A DNA stretch of 64,000 bases from Gordonibacter faecis. GTDB taxonomy: Bacteria; Actinomycetota; Coriobacteriia; Coriobacteriales; Eggerthellaceae. The DNA lies in contig NZ_JASJEU010000024.1 of the NCBI RefSeq assembly GCF_030077735.1, positions 124,001 to 188,000 on the forward strand, written 5' to 3'. Shown piece by piece: positions 1 to 9,143 of this stretch. Every line of letters starts with the position of its first letter. The first letter of the stretch is position 1. The notes beneath the pieces were generated by a model, which saw only the letters and a program-made list of their open reading frames with translations, searched no databases and was not told the origin of the DNA. The position numbers and the translations under genes were made by a program.

Positions 1-2308
1 GGATGTTCAGCTCAACACCCTCGGCCTCGCACACCTCGGCGATAACCGCTTCACACTCGCCGCGCAGCGTCTCCAGCTCGGGCAGCACGCTCACCAGCGG
101 AATCATGATCTCGGGCTCGGGGTTCAGGCCTTCCTTCTTCAGGCGTGCCATGGCGCGAGCGATGGCGCGCACCTGCATGGCCGGCAACTCCGGATAGAGG
201 ATGGCCAGACGGCAGCCGCGCAGACCCAGCATCGGGTTCGCCTCAGCCATGGCGTCCACCTGCTCCATGAGCTTGCGCTTTGCCGCGATGTCGGCAGCTG
301 GCGCGCCCGTGGCCTCCATGCGCGCAATTTCCACATCCAGCGTGCGCGGGCTCTCCAGGAACTCGTGCAGCGGCGGATCGAGCAGACGCACGATAACCGG
401 CAGCCCGTCCATGGCCTTGAACATGCCATAGAAGTCACCCGTCTGCGCCTCCAGCAAATCGTCGAGCGCCTTTTCGCGCACCGCCGGGTCGTCGGTGAGG
501 ATGAAGGACTGGATGATCTGCTTGCGATCGCCCAGGAACATGTGCTCGGTACGGCAGAGGCCAATGCCCTCAGCGCCGAAGCCGCGCGACAGCTCCGCGT
601 CCTCGGGGTTGTCAGCGTTGGCACGCACGCCCATGGTGCGGAACTCGTCGGCCCACTCAAGGATGGTGTCCAAGTCGCCCGTGAGCTCGGGAAGCACGAG
701 GTTCACGGCACCCAGCACCACGGAGCCCGTCGTGCCGTCGATGGAGATCATGTCACCTTCGCGGATGACGATATCGGTGCCCGCCACCTCGGCCTGCTTC
801 TTCTCGGCGTCAATCTTGAGCGCTTCCACGCCGCACACACACGGGGCGCCCATGCCACGGGCGATAACGGCCGCGTGCGAGGTCTTACCACCATGTGAGG
901 TGAGGATACCCTCGGCGGCAATCATGCCCGCGAGGTCGTCCGGGTTCGTCTCCCAACGCACCAGCACGCACTTGCGGCCGGCCTCGGTCACCGCCACGGC
1001 ATCGGCGGCGGAGAACACGGCCTCGCCCACCGCAGCGCCCGGGCTTGCGTTCAGGCCCTTGGCAATCACGTCGTAGTGAGCGTTCTTGTCGAACTGCGGG
1101 TGCAGCAGCTGGTCAAGCTGCTCCGGGTCCACGCGCATGACGGCCTCTTCCTTCGTGATGAGGCCTTCCTTCTCCATCTCGATGGCGATGTGCAGCGCGG
1201 CGGCGGCGGTACGCTTGCCCACGCGGGTCTGCAGCATCCAGAGCTTGCCCTGCTCGATGGTGAATTCGATATCGCACATATCGCGGAAGTGGTTCTCCAG
1301 CGTGACGAACACTTCCTCAAGCTCGCGGCCCGCCTCTTCGAGGCCTTCCACGTTCTTGAGGTCGGCGATGGGGCTCGTGTTGCGGATGCCCGCCACCACG
1401 TCTTCGCCCTGGGCGTTCACCAGGTAGTCGCCGTAGAATTCCTTCTCGCCGTTGGCGGGGTTGCGCGTAAACGCCACACCCGTGGCGGAGGTGTTGCCCT
1501 TGTTGCCGAACACCATGGACTGCACGTTCACGGCCGTGCCCAGGTCATCGGCAATCTTGTTCTGCTTGCGGTAGAGCACCGCGCGCGGGTTGTTCCAGCT
1601 GCCGAACACAGCCTCAATGGCCAGCTGCAGCTGCACGCTCGGGTCCTGCGGGAACTGCACGCGGCCGTCCACCACGAGCGACGGGTACGCCGCGGCGTCC
1701 ACGTTCTCGGAGAAGATTTGCTTGAACTCGCTCACCAGCTCCTGCAAGTCCTCGGCCGACAGATCGGTGTCGGAAGCAGCGCCGCGGGCGTTCTTCATGG
1801 CCGTGATAGCGTTTTCGAACAAGTCACCGTCAAGCCCCATAACCACGTTGGAAAACATCTGGATGAAGCGGCGGTAAGAGTCCCAGGCGAAGCGGGGGTT
1901 CTCGGTCTGGGCGATGAGGCCCTTGATGGACTCGTCGTTCAAGCCCAGGTTCAGCACCGTGTCCATCATGCCCGGCATGGACATGGGCGCGCCGGAGCGC
2001 ACGGACACAAGCAGCGGGTCGGCCGCGTCGCCGATCTTCTTGCCCATGCGGGCCTCAAGATCTTCGCGGTAGGCCTGAATGGTGTCAAGCGCGCCTTCGG
2101 GCCACGTGTTGTCGGCATTGGCGTACTCCATGCACGTCTGGCACGTGATGGTGAAACCCGGAGGCACGGGAAGCCCAATATTGGCCATCTCAGCAAGGTT
2201 CGCACCTTTGCCGCCGAGCTGCGCCTTCATGTGCGTGTTGCCCTCGGTTACGTTGTTGCCCTGCGCGTCTTTGCCGAACGCGTAGACTCGTTTGACTTCT
2301 TCGGTCAC
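1..2308 (-). CDS. ppdK: Pyruvate, phosphate dikinase (3' end outside window)
   Basis: Interconverts pyruvate, ATP and phosphate with PEP, AMP and pyrophosphate in the cytoplasm. The minus-strand frame is open from a GTG at 2308 (preceded by AGGAG) to the window edge, about 769 residues, so roughly the last 100 or so residues of a usual 870-900-residue enzyme are missing. The N-terminal nucleotide-binding segment reads GGKGANLAEMANIGLPVPPG, and the phospho-histidine domain carries LTSHGGKTSHAAVIARGMGA near 840-905, whose TSH histidine is the swivelling phosphate carrier. The visible end reads into the PEP/pyruvate-binding barrel. The regulatory protein gene lies just upstream, the usual pairing. 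Confidence 0.95.
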   Translation of the reverse strand, partial: MTEEVKRVYAFGKDAQGNNVTEGNTHMKAQLGGKGANLAEMANIGLPVPPGFTITCQTCMEYANADNTWPEGALDTIQAYREDLEARMGKKIGDAADPLLVSVRSGAPMSMPGMMDTVLNLGLNDESIKGLIAQTENPRFAWDSYRRFIQMFSNVVMGLDGDLFENAITAMKNARGAASDTDLSAEDLQELVSEFKQIFSENVDAAAYPSLVVDGRVQFPQDPSVQLQLAIEAVFGSWNNPRAVLYRKQNKIADDLGTAVNVQSMVFGNKGNTSATGVAFTRNPANGEKEFYGDYLVNAQGEDVVAGIRNTSPIADLKNVEGLEEAGRELEEVFVTLENHFRDMCDIEFTIEQGKLWMLQTRVGKRTAAAALHIAIEMEKEGLITKEEAVMRVDPEQLDQLLHPQFDKNAHYDVIAKGLNASPGAAVGEAVFSAADAVAVTEAGRKCVLVRWETNPDDLAGMIAAEGILTSHGGKTSHAAVIARGMGAPCVCGVEALKIDAEKKQAEVAGTDIVIREGDMISIDGTTGSVVLGAVNLVLPELTGDLDTILEWADEFRTMGVRANADNPEDAELSRGFGAEGIGLCRTEHMFLGDRKQIIQSFILTDDPAVREKALDDLLEAQTGDFYGMFKAMDGLPVIVRLLDPPLHEFLESPRTLDVEIARMEATGAPAADIAAKRKLMEQVDAMAEANPMLGLRGCRLAILYPELPAMQVRAIARAMARLKKEGLNPEPEIMIPLVSVLPELETLRGECEAVIAEVCEAEGVELNI

Positions 2309-2370
2309 CTTATTCTCCTTAAACGCGACGTATCTAACCGTTCAGAGCCGGGCCCCCTGGGTCCGCAGGT

Positions 2371-3255
2371 CTAGCCCATCATATCAGCGGAGGGGGGGTG
2401 GGCGCGCTCATAGTAACGCAAAATTTCCTGAGCCGTTTCCTCAACGGCCCTATTTTCGGTGTGAACGACAATACAGCCGAGTTTGCGCATAAGCGCGCGG
2501 GCAGACTCGAGGTCTTGATAGACATACTCGGGGTCCGCATAGCTCTTTGCCACCACACCCGCGTTGCCGAGGCGCCGCTGGCGAATGCCCACCAGCACCT
2601 CAGGCGTGGTCATGAGGCCGAAGAGGCGCGTGCGGTCGACGTCGGCCAACTCGCGCGGCGGCTCGGTGTGCATATCAAGCGGAATGTTCGACACCTTATA
2701 GCCCTGTTGGGCCAGGTAGATGGACGTGGGCGTCTTCGATGAGCGCGACACGCCCAAAAGCACGATATCGGCAAGCGCAAGTTCCTGGGGGTTGCGCCCG
2801 TCGTCGTGGGCGATGCTGAATTCGATGGCCTCGATGCGCTTGAAGTAGTACTGGTCGGCCACGTGCAGCCCGCCCGGCTTGGTGGAGGGCTTGAAGCCCG
2901 TCATGTCGGCGATGGCGGCAATGGCATCGGTCATGAGGTCGACGGCCACGATGTCGTCACGCTCGGCCGCGTACGCCGCCAGTTTGTGCGAGAGGTCGCG
3001 GTCAACCAGCGTGTAGAACAACAGCATGCGCCCGTCGCCGGTGTTGCGCTTGTGGAAGGCGCTGTGCTCGTCGATGAAGGTTTTGATTTCCTCGAACGAG
3101 CGCACCTTCGGCAGCACCTCAATGGCGGGGTTCGTCACGCCGAACTGGGCGGCGGCCGCGCGGGCCACCGCCTGGGCGGTAAGCCCCACCGAGTCGCTGA
3201 TCACGTGTATGGTGGGCAGGTCGGTGGAGCTTCCGTACGCGATGCATTCCGCCAT
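2371..3255 (-). CDS. PPDK regulatory protein (kinase/pyrophosphorylase, DUF299)
   Basis: Bifunctional enzyme that switches PPDK off by ADP-dependent threonine phosphorylation and on again by phosphate-dependent dephosphorylation. The 294-residue product has the family start (PTIHVISDSVGLTAQAVA) and the P-loop-like GVSRSSKTPTSIYLA around residue 165, both hallmarks of DUF299. I chose the ATG at 3255, just after the glyS stop; longer readings would run back through glyS. It follows glyS by 4 bases and precedes ppdK by 62 bases, so it probably shares a transcript with glyQS while its target enzyme is next in line. Confidence 0.93.
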   Translation of the reverse strand: MAECIAYGSSTDLPTIHVISDSVGLTAQAVARAAAAQFGVTNPAIEVLPKVRSFEEIKTFIDEHSAFHKRNTGDGRMLLFYTLVDRDLSHKLAAYAAERDDIVAVDLMTDAIAAIADMTGFKPSTKPGGLHVADQYYFKRIEAIEFSIAHDDGRNPQELALADIVLLGVSRSSKTPTSIYLAQQGYKVSNIPLDMHTEPPRELADVDRTRLFGLMTTPEVLVGIRQRRLGNAGVVAKSYADPEYVYQDLESARALMRKLGCIVVHTENRAVEETAQEILRYYERAHPPSADMMG

Positions 3256-3259
3256 GGCG

Positions 3260-5347
3260 CTACTTGCCCTTGGCCATCTTGCCGAAGTCGGCAACGTGGG
3301 CGAACACGCCCACAAAGCGGTTGAGCAGGCGCAAGCGGTTCTCGCGCACCGCCGTATCCTCATCCATGATAAGCACGTCGGCGAAGAACGTGTCGATGGG
3401 TGCGCGCAGGGCGGCCAGCGCGGCGAGAGCGGCGGCGTAGTCGTCCGCCGCGAGCGCTTCTTCCACGCGCGCGTTAACCTCTTTGGCAGCCGTGGCAAGC
3501 GCCGTTTCGGCCGGGCCCATGAGCACCTCGTTCACCTCGGCGCCAAGCGCGGCGTCACGCAGGTTGTTCGCGCGAGCGTAGGCCGTGGCCAGGTCGTCGA
3601 ACGTTTCGGGCTCGTTCACACGAGCGGCCTCCAGGGCGCGCACGCGGGCGATGATTTCAGCCGGCTCTTCCACGCCTGCCGCCAGCACAGCATCGATGGC
3701 ATCCGGCGACGCGCCGGAATCGCGCAGCATCACCTTGGTACGCGTAACGAAAAAGTCAGCCACCTCGGCGCGCACGGCCTCGCGGTCAAACGCAATGCCC
3801 GCATTCGCATACGTGGCAAGCGAGGCATCCACGGCCTTCATAAGCGACACGGGCAGGCCCGCTTCCAGCATGGCAATAATGCCAATGGCGCTGCGGCGCA
3901 GGGCGAAGGGGTCGGACGAGCCCGTGGGGCCCTGCCCCACCGCGAACAGGCCGCAGATGGTGTCCAGCTTGTCGGCCGCGGCCACAATCTTACCCACGTC
4001 GGACGCAGGCGGTTCATCGCCTGAGAACCGCGGGCGGTAGTGGTCGGCGATGGCTTGTGCCACCTGGGCATTTTCGCCCGATGCCTCGGCGTAGTAGGAG
4101 CCCATGACGCCTTGCACACTGGTGAACTCCACCACCGCGTTGGTCACGAGGTCGGCCTTGGCCAGCTGCGCGGCGCGCACGGCATCGGCCGCGTCAGCCT
4201 GGCCGAGCTGCGCGTCGGCGGCCAAGTGCTCGGCCAGCGCCACAATGCGGTCGGTCTTGTCCTTCATGGTACCAAGCGTCTCCTGGAATACCACTTCATC
4301 CAGGCGCTCCACGTACGCCTCAAGCGGACGCTTCAAGTCTTCCTCGTAGAAGAATTTCGCGTCGGCCAAGCGGGCGCGCACCACGCGCTCGTTGCCACCC
4401 GTAATAATGTCGGCGCAGGCCGGATCACCGTTCGTCACCACAATGAAGCGGTTCGTCAGCGCGCCTTCGGCGTCATACAGCGGGAAGTAACGCTGATGCA
4501 TGAGCATGGCATCCACGATGATTTCCTCGGGAACGCGCAGGAATTCTTCCTCGAACGTACCCACGAGCACCGTGGGCTGCTCGGAGAGGTTCACCACTTC
4601 CAGAAGCGTCTTCTCGGGAAGCTCCGCCGTGAAGCCCGTCTCGGCCTCGACGCGCGCCACTCCTGCGCGAATGGCCTCTTCACGGCCCTGTTCGCTCGTG
4701 ACCACATGGGCGGCTTCCACCACCGAAAGCAAATCGGAGGCCGTCGGCACCGTGTGCGGGCCGGGAGCCAGGAAGCGGTGGCCGCGCGTGGTGTTGCCGG
4801 CTGTGAGACCTGCGAACTCCACGGGGATCACACGCTCGTCAAGCAGCGCCACGAGCCAGCGCACCGGACGCGAGAAGTACTCGCGACGCGTGCCCCAGCG
4901 GCACGACTTCGGCCACGAGATGTCCTCGATAACGCCCTTCAGCACGCCGGGCAGAAGCTCCGCCACGTTTTGAGCAGGCACACTGCGGGTGGCAAACACA
5001 TACTCAGTGCCGTTTTCCTCGCGGCGCTCAAGCGCGTCCACGTCCACGCCCTTGCCGCGCGCGAAGCCCGCCGCCGCCTTGGTCGGGTTGCCGTCGGCAT
5101 CAAAGGCAATCTTCGCCGACGGACCGCGGAATACCTCTTCCAAGGCTTCCGTAGTCTCAGCCACGTCCTCCACCAGCACAATAAGGCGTCGAGGGGTGGT
5201 ATGGATCGACACCGCGCCGTGCGGGATGCGTACCGCATCAAGCGACGCAGGCACCAGCTTCTCCAGCTGAAGCATGGCTTTGTGCAGGTCAAACGCCGGA
5301 ATTTCCTCGGTGCCAATCTCGAAAGCGAGCGTGTGCAAACTACTCAT
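3260..5347 (-). CDS. glyS: Glycine--tRNA ligase beta subunit
   Basis: Beta chain of the two-subunit glycyl-tRNA synthetase, which binds tRNA-Gly and is needed with the alpha chain to charge it. The product has 695 residues, the normal family length, and opens with LAFEIGTEEIPAFDL, the typical GlyS start. The C-terminal third is the DALR-like anticodon-binding helical domain. The ATG at 5347 follows GGGGGAGCG and overlaps the end of glyQ by 8 bases, so the two subunits are translationally coupled. The two-subunit form is unusual for actinobacteria but occurs in Coriobacteriia, which helps place the host. Confidence 0.96.
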   Translation of the reverse strand: MSSLHTLAFEIGTEEIPAFDLHKAMLQLEKLVPASLDAVRIPHGAVSIHTTPRRLIVLVEDVAETTEALEEVFRGPSAKIAFDADGNPTKAAAGFARGKGVDVDALERREENGTEYVFATRSVPAQNVAELLPGVLKGVIEDISWPKSCRWGTRREYFSRPVRWLVALLDERVIPVEFAGLTAGNTTRGHRFLAPGPHTVPTASDLLSVVEAAHVVTSEQGREEAIRAGVARVEAETGFTAELPEKTLLEVVNLSEQPTVLVGTFEEEFLRVPEEIIVDAMLMHQRYFPLYDAEGALTNRFIVVTNGDPACADIITGGNERVVRARLADAKFFYEEDLKRPLEAYVERLDEVVFQETLGTMKDKTDRIVALAEHLAADAQLGQADAADAVRAAQLAKADLVTNAVVEFTSVQGVMGSYYAEASGENAQVAQAIADHYRPRFSGDEPPASDVGKIVAAADKLDTICGLFAVGQGPTGSSDPFALRRSAIGIIAMLEAGLPVSLMKAVDASLATYANAGIAFDREAVRAEVADFFVTRTKVMLRDSGASPDAIDAVLAAGVEEPAEIIARVRALEAARVNEPETFDDLATAYARANNLRDAALGAEVNEVLMGPAETALATAAKEVNARVEEALAADDYAAALAALAALRAPIDTFFADVLIMDEDTAVRENRLRLLNRFVGVFAHVADFGKMAKGK

Positions 5348-6341
5348 GACGCTCCCCCTTCCCCGCCTCGGACGCGGGCGCTGCAGCATCGCTGGCCTCC
5401 GTGTCATCGGTGGCCGGCGCAATGCCCACCACGTGCTCCATATAACTTGCGCAGCACGCCTTCGCCAACGTGCGTACGCGCAGAATGTAGGCCATGCGCT
5501 CGGTGGCAGAAATCACGCCACGGGCATCTAGCAGGTTAAACGTGTGGCAGCACTTGAGCACGCTGTCGTACGCCGGCAGCGGCAACCCCGCCTCAAGCGT
5601 GCGCAGGCACTCCGCCTCGCGGTCGTTGAATTCCTGGAACAAAAACTCAGTGTCGGCCACTTCGAAGTTGAACTTCGAGTACTCGCGCTCGTTTTCCAGA
5701 TACACGTCGCCGTAGGTGAACGTCACGCCGTCGTCGCCGCGCGCCCACACGATGTCGAACATGGAATCCACGCCCTGAATGTACATGGTCAAGCGCTCAA
5801 GGCCGTAAGCAATCTCCACGGGCACCGGGTCGCACTCAAAACCGCCGACCTGCTGGAAGTAGGTGAACTGCGTCACTTCCATGCCGTCAATCCACACTTC
5901 CCAGCCAAGGCCCCACGCGCCCAGCGTCGGGCTTTCCCAGTCGTCCTCGACAAAGCGCACGTCATGCGCGTCCACGTCGATGCCGATGGCGCGCAAACTG
6001 CCCAGGTAGAGGTCCTGGATGTTGTCCGGCGAGGGCTTCATAAGCACCTGGAACTGGAAGTAGTGCTGCGTGCGGTTCGGGTTCTCGCCGTAGCGACCGT
6101 CGGTAGGACGGCGGCAGCCCTGCACGTACGCGGTGCGCCACGTGTCGGGGCCGAGCGAGCGCAGCGTGGTGGCCGGGGCGTTCGTGCCGGCGCCCACCTC
6201 GTTGTCGTAGGGCTGTAAGATGACACAGCCAACGCTTGCCCAGTAGCGCTGGAGGTTCATGATGACGTCTTGGAACGTCGGGGGCAGCTGCTCTGCGGCC
6301 TGCCCCTCCGCTCGCATCGCGGAGTCAGTTTCGGTTGACAT
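5340..6341 (-). CDS. glyQ: Glycine--tRNA ligase alpha subunit
   Basis: Catalytic alpha chain of glycyl-tRNA synthetase (class II aaRS core). The 333-residue product contains the strongly conserved CVILQPYDNEVGAGT and NPNRTQHYFQFQVLMKPSPD blocks and the WEVWIDGMEVTQFTYFQQVG active-site segment. The last 35 or so residues after the conserved core are a low-complexity Ala/Glu tail. The start at 6341 gives the family N-terminus after a short extension; the ribosome site (AAAGAG) is weak. It overlaps glyS at its 3' end, giving a glyQ-glyS-regulatory protein operon. Confidence 0.96.
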   Translation of the reverse strand: MSTETDSAMRAEGQAAEQLPPTFQDVIMNLQRYWASVGCVILQPYDNEVGAGTNAPATTLRSLGPDTWRTAYVQGCRRPTDGRYGENPNRTQHYFQFQVLMKPSPDNIQDLYLGSLRAIGIDVDAHDVRFVEDDWESPTLGAWGLGWEVWIDGMEVTQFTYFQQVGGFECDPVPVEIAYGLERLTMYIQGVDSMFDIVWARGDDGVTFTYGDVYLENEREYSKFNFEVADTEFLFQEFNDREAECLRTLEAGLPLPAYDSVLKCCHTFNLLDARGVISATERMAYILRVRTLAKACCASYMEHVVGIAPATDDTEASDAAAPASEAGKGERHE

Positions 6342-6442
6342 GGCTCTTTTTGTCCTTCCCTCTTGTACACGCCCGCGCACACGCACCGCGGTACACTCTG
6401 CCCGTATGCGAGTCTTCCGGCCCGCTTCCCCTGCTTATTCGC

Positions 6443-7015
6443 TTAACCCAAAAGGCCGATGTTGTTCAGCGGCCAGTAAATCAGCATGCCTCGCCCTGTT
6501 ACGGTGCTTTCGTCAATGGCGCCGAAATAGCGCGAGTCCTGCGAGTTCGTGCGATTGTCGCCCATCATCCACAAGTGCCCCTCGGGCACGGTGTAGGGAT
6601 ACGTAATAGTGGTGCCCAGCGCGGGCGTCAGCGGCTCGGAAGGCAGGCCGCGCGTGTAGGGTTCATCCTGCACGACGCCGTCCACTACCACCTTGCCGTC
6701 CTGGAGATCGACCGTCTGCCCGCCCACGGCGATGCAGCGCTTGATGAGTACGCGCCCGGGAATTTCCGGGTCTTGGAACGTGACGATGTCACCCGGCTCA
6801 GGGTCGCGCATATAGTAGCTGACTTTTTCCGAAAACACCATGTCACCGGTCATGATGGTGGTTTCCATCGACCCGGAGGGTATCTCGTAGGGTTGGAAGA
6901 CGAACGTGCGTAGTGCCCATGACAGCCCGAAGATGAAGGCCACCGCCACGAGCAGGTTCACGAACGTTCTGAAGATGCCCGGCTTTCGAGGCTCGGCGTG
7001 TTGCCCGGAATCCAT
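6443..7015 (-). CDS. lepB: Signal peptidase I
   Basis: Membrane serine protease that removes signal peptides from exported proteins. The 190-residue product has one N-terminal membrane helix (about 18-36) and then the catalytic domain. The nucleophile is Ser49 in IPSGSMETT, the general base Lys92 in GRVLIKR, and the conserved box E is GDNRTNSQDSRYFG near residue 152. Length is typical of Gram-positive-type S26A enzymes. It lies downstream of trmD, a common neighbourhood, with a 75-base gap that may hold its own promoter. Confidence 0.95.
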   Translation of the reverse strand: MDSGQHAEPRKPGIFRTFVNLLVAVAFIFGLSWALRTFVFQPYEIPSGSMETTIMTGDMVFSEKVSYYMRDPEPGDIVTFQDPEIPGRVLIKRCIAVGGQTVDLQDGKVVVDGVVQDEPYTRGLPSEPLTPALGTTITYPYTVPEGHLWMMGDNRTNSQDSRYFGAIDESTVTGRGMLIYWPLNNIGLLG

Positions 7016-7090
7016 GAAGGTAGTCTATCCTTTCCGCACGGGCGCAGGCGCCCGGATGAGGTCGTGAGCGTATATGATAGCGCTTCGCGC

Positions 7091-7828
7091 CTACACGCCC
7101 TCGCCGTTCGATAAACTCTTCAGAAATTCCCGATCAGCGGCCGAAAGATCCGCGTGATCTAGCAGGTCGGGGCGCATACGGGCCGTACGCGCAAGGCTCT
7201 GCTCGCGCCGCCAGCGCGCCACCTTGCCGTGATCACCCGACAGAAGCACGGCCGGAACTTCCTCGCCGCGAAATACCGCAGGGCGCGTGTACTGGGGGTA
7301 CTCCAAAAGCCCGTCGGCGAAACTTTCATTCTCGGCGCCGGTTTCGGCACCCAGCACGCCGGGAAGTTTGCGCACCACCGCATCAATCACCACCATGCTG
7401 GCCAGCTCGCCGCTGGTGAGCACGTAGTCACCAAGCGAGATAATGCGATCGGCCAGCTGATACGTGCGCTCGTCAATGCCTTCGTAGTGCCCGCAGATGA
7501 ACAGCAACCTCTCTTCGCGAGCCAGTTCACAGGCGAGCGCATCGTTGAAGGGCTCGCCGTGGGGGGCAAGGAAGATAGTGTACGGGGGGACGGGCAGATG
7601 GTCGGTAAGGGAATCGAACGCTTCGAAGATGGGTTCACACTTCATTACGAGGCCGTCGCCGCCGCCGTAGGGGTCGTCGTCGGTGGTGCGGTGACGGTCG
7701 TGCGTCCAGTCGCGCAGGTCGTGCGCCTTGAAGGTGATGATGCCTTTATCCTGGGCGCGGCGCATCATGGAAGAGCCCATGACGGAGGTATACATATCGG
7801 GGAAGGTCGAGAGCGTCTCGATAAGCAC
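7091..7828 (-). CDS. trmD: tRNA (guanine-N1)-methyltransferase
   Basis: SPOUT-family enzyme that makes m1G37 in tRNAs with G at position 36, preventing frameshifting. The 245-residue product has the N-terminal signature (DLRDWTHDRHRTTDDDPYGG), the SAM trefoil-knot region (LLFICGHYEGIDER and ISLGDYVLTSGE) and the C-terminal DNA/RNA-binding part. It is the third downstream partner of rpsP in the rpsP-khpA-rimM-trmD operon, 21 bases after rimM. Confidence 0.97.
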   Translation of the reverse strand: MLIETLSTFPDMYTSVMGSSMMRRAQDKGIITFKAHDLRDWTHDRHRTTDDDPYGGGDGLVMKCEPIFEAFDSLTDHLPVPPYTIFLAPHGEPFNDALACELAREERLLFICGHYEGIDERTYQLADRIISLGDYVLTSGELASMVVIDAVVRKLPGVLGAETGAENESFADGLLEYPQYTRPAVFRGEEVPAVLLSGDHGKVARWRREQSLARTARMRPDLLDHADLSAADREFLKSLSNGEGV

Positions 7829-7849
7829 GAGGGTATCCTTTCGGCGGCT

Positions 7850-8413
7850 TTATAACTCCAGCAGGCCGGAGGGCACGTCCACATCGATGCGGCACTCGTC
7901 CTCGTCCATGGAAACGATAAACTCATCCACAAGTGGAATAAGAATCGTACGCGCGGGAGCACCTGACGCAGCGCCAGTTCCCTCGCCTGCCGCAGACTCG
8001 GCCTCAGGTGCCACCTCCAGCAGCGTTTGACCTGGTAGTTCCACCATGCCCAGCACGTTTCCCACGAACCCGGTGCTTGCGTCAAACACGCGCCAGCCTT
8101 CCCAGGCGTCAGGGCGCACGTCAAGCGCATCGGCGGGAAGTTCAGCACGGCGTACCAAGCAGTGGCACCTCACCAGCGCCTCAGCCACGTCGATGTCTTC
8201 CACCGCATCAAACGTGACTGCGAAAGAATGATCATCCAGCGGCACCGCCGACGTTACGTGCGCGCGGCGCGGCGCGTCCAGCACCGGCGGCACAAAGGCC
8301 ACTTCCTGGCCCTCAGACAGCAAAAAGGGAAGGCCCGCCGCGCTCTGTGCGACGAACCCTCCCTGCAAGCTTCTCGTTTTCGCCAAGACGGCGACGTCAG
8401 CCCACGTGCGCAT
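7850..8413 (-). CDS. rimM: 16S rRNA processing protein RimM
   Basis: Ribosome maturation factor that binds S19 and the 30S head during late assembly. The 187-residue product has the N-terminal RimM beta-barrel (about 1-90) followed by a PRC-barrel (about 105-187, VFDASTGFVGNVLGMVELPG), with an inserted acidic/Ala-rich stretch near 137-152. It begins one base before the end of khpA is reached (adjacent genes), which indicates coupled translation within the rpsP operon. Confidence 0.93.
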   Translation of the reverse strand: MRTWADVAVLAKTRSLQGGFVAQSAAGLPFLLSEGQEVAFVPPVLDAPRRAHVTSAVPLDDHSFAVTFDAVEDIDVAEALVRCHCLVRRAELPADALDVRPDAWEGWRVFDASTGFVGNVLGMVELPGQTLLEVAPEAESAAGEGTGAASGAPARTILIPLVDEFIVSMDEDECRIDVDVPSGLLEL

Positions 8414-8668
8414 CTAGTCGATGAGCTCCACTTCCACATGAGTGGCCGTGCGCGAGGCAGCCGCGCGGGCCAGCGTGCGAACAGCCTTGATGACCCGACC
8501 CTGACGGCCAATCACCTTGCCGGCGTCCTCCTCGTTCACATGAACTTCCACAAGGATGGAGCCGTCTTCAGCTTCGCTTGCCTCAATGCGCAGATCATCT
8601 GGGAACTCGATGAGCGGGCGCACAACGGCATCGACGAGGCCGACGATGTCTTCCGTCTGCTCGGCCAT
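8414..8668 (-). CDS. khpA: KH-domain RNA-binding protein KhpA
   Basis: Small KH-domain RNA chaperone, 84 residues. The type II KH fold is shown by GKVIGRQGR, the GxxG RNA-contacting loop, near residues 50-58. KhpA partners with KhpB/Jag in Gram-positive bacteria and binds many transcripts. It sits between rpsP and rimM, its standard location. The ATG at 8668 is chosen because it gives the conserved start and lies just after rpsP. Confidence 0.93.
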   Translation of the reverse strand: MAEQTEDIVGLVDAVVRPLIEFPDDLRIEASEAEDGSILVEVHVNEEDAGKVIGRQGRVIKAVRTLARAAASRTATHVEVELID

Positions 8669-8673
8669 AGGTG

Positions 8674-8919
8674 CTACGCGTTCTCGCGAGCCTGCTTGAG
8701 CAAGCGGGCGACGGTGTCGGTCGGCTGGGCGCCGTTCTTGACCCACTGGTCGACCTTTTCCATGTCAAACGACACCATGGAGGGGTTGACGCAGGGGTTG
8801 TAACGACCCACTTCCTCGATGAACTTACCGTCACGCGGGCAGCGCGAGTCGGCAACGACGATGCGGTAGTACGGGCGCTTCTTCGCACCATGACGGGCGA
8901 GGCGAATTTTGACTGCCAT
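8674..8919 (-). CDS. rpsP: 30S ribosomal protein S16
   Basis: Ribosomal protein S16, 81 residues, the usual length. It starts MAVKIRLARHGAKKRPYYRI, the conserved N-terminus, and contains FIEEVGRYNP. It binds 16S rRNA and organises the 5' domain of the 30S subunit. First gene of the rpsP-khpA-rimM-trmD operon, with a strong ribosome site (AGGAG) before the ATG and a good promoter about 90 bases upstream. In many bacteria ffh is next to rpsP; here ffh is far away, beyond the prophage. Confidence 0.98.
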   Translation of the reverse strand: MAVKIRLARHGAKKRPYYRIVVADSRCPRDGKFIEEVGRYNPCVNPSMVSFDMEKVDQWVKNGAQPTDTVARLLKQARENA

Positions 8920-9005
8920 GAAGGTGAACTCCTTTTTGCTTCTTATCTTCGATTCGATGCTCAACGCCGAGCGGCTGCGCGGCGTAGCGAAAACAGCAAT
9001 TGCTT

Positions 9006-9034
9006 ATGATACGGCGTAAACGACCGTTTGACAA
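9006..9034 (-). promoter_or_regulatory. Promoter of the rpsP operon
   Basis: On the minus strand there is a -35 TTGTCA (9029-9034) and a -10 TATCAT (9006-9011) separated by exactly 17 bases. Transcription would start near 9000, leaving a leader of about 80 bases before rpsP. The 224 bases between rpsP and the acetyltransferase gene hold no other feature I can support. Confidence 0.6.
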
Positions 9035-9143
9035 GCGGATTACTTGCCCAAATTGTACCGAACCACGCACATTCAGCCAATGCCAACCGCCCGCATCCTC
9101 GAAAATCCCATGTTTACTGCACCCGACCGGGCGCCTGTCAGCC

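Noticed and set aside
1076..2374. Long plus-strand reading frame over ppdK
   Set aside because: It is the antisense shadow of ppdK, which has clear family motifs on the minus strand; the plus-strand product is Arg/His-rich with no domain.
4040..5539. 499-residue plus-strand frame over glyS/glyQ
   Set aside because: Antisense of conserved glyS and glyQ codons; GC-rich codon bias keeps it open.
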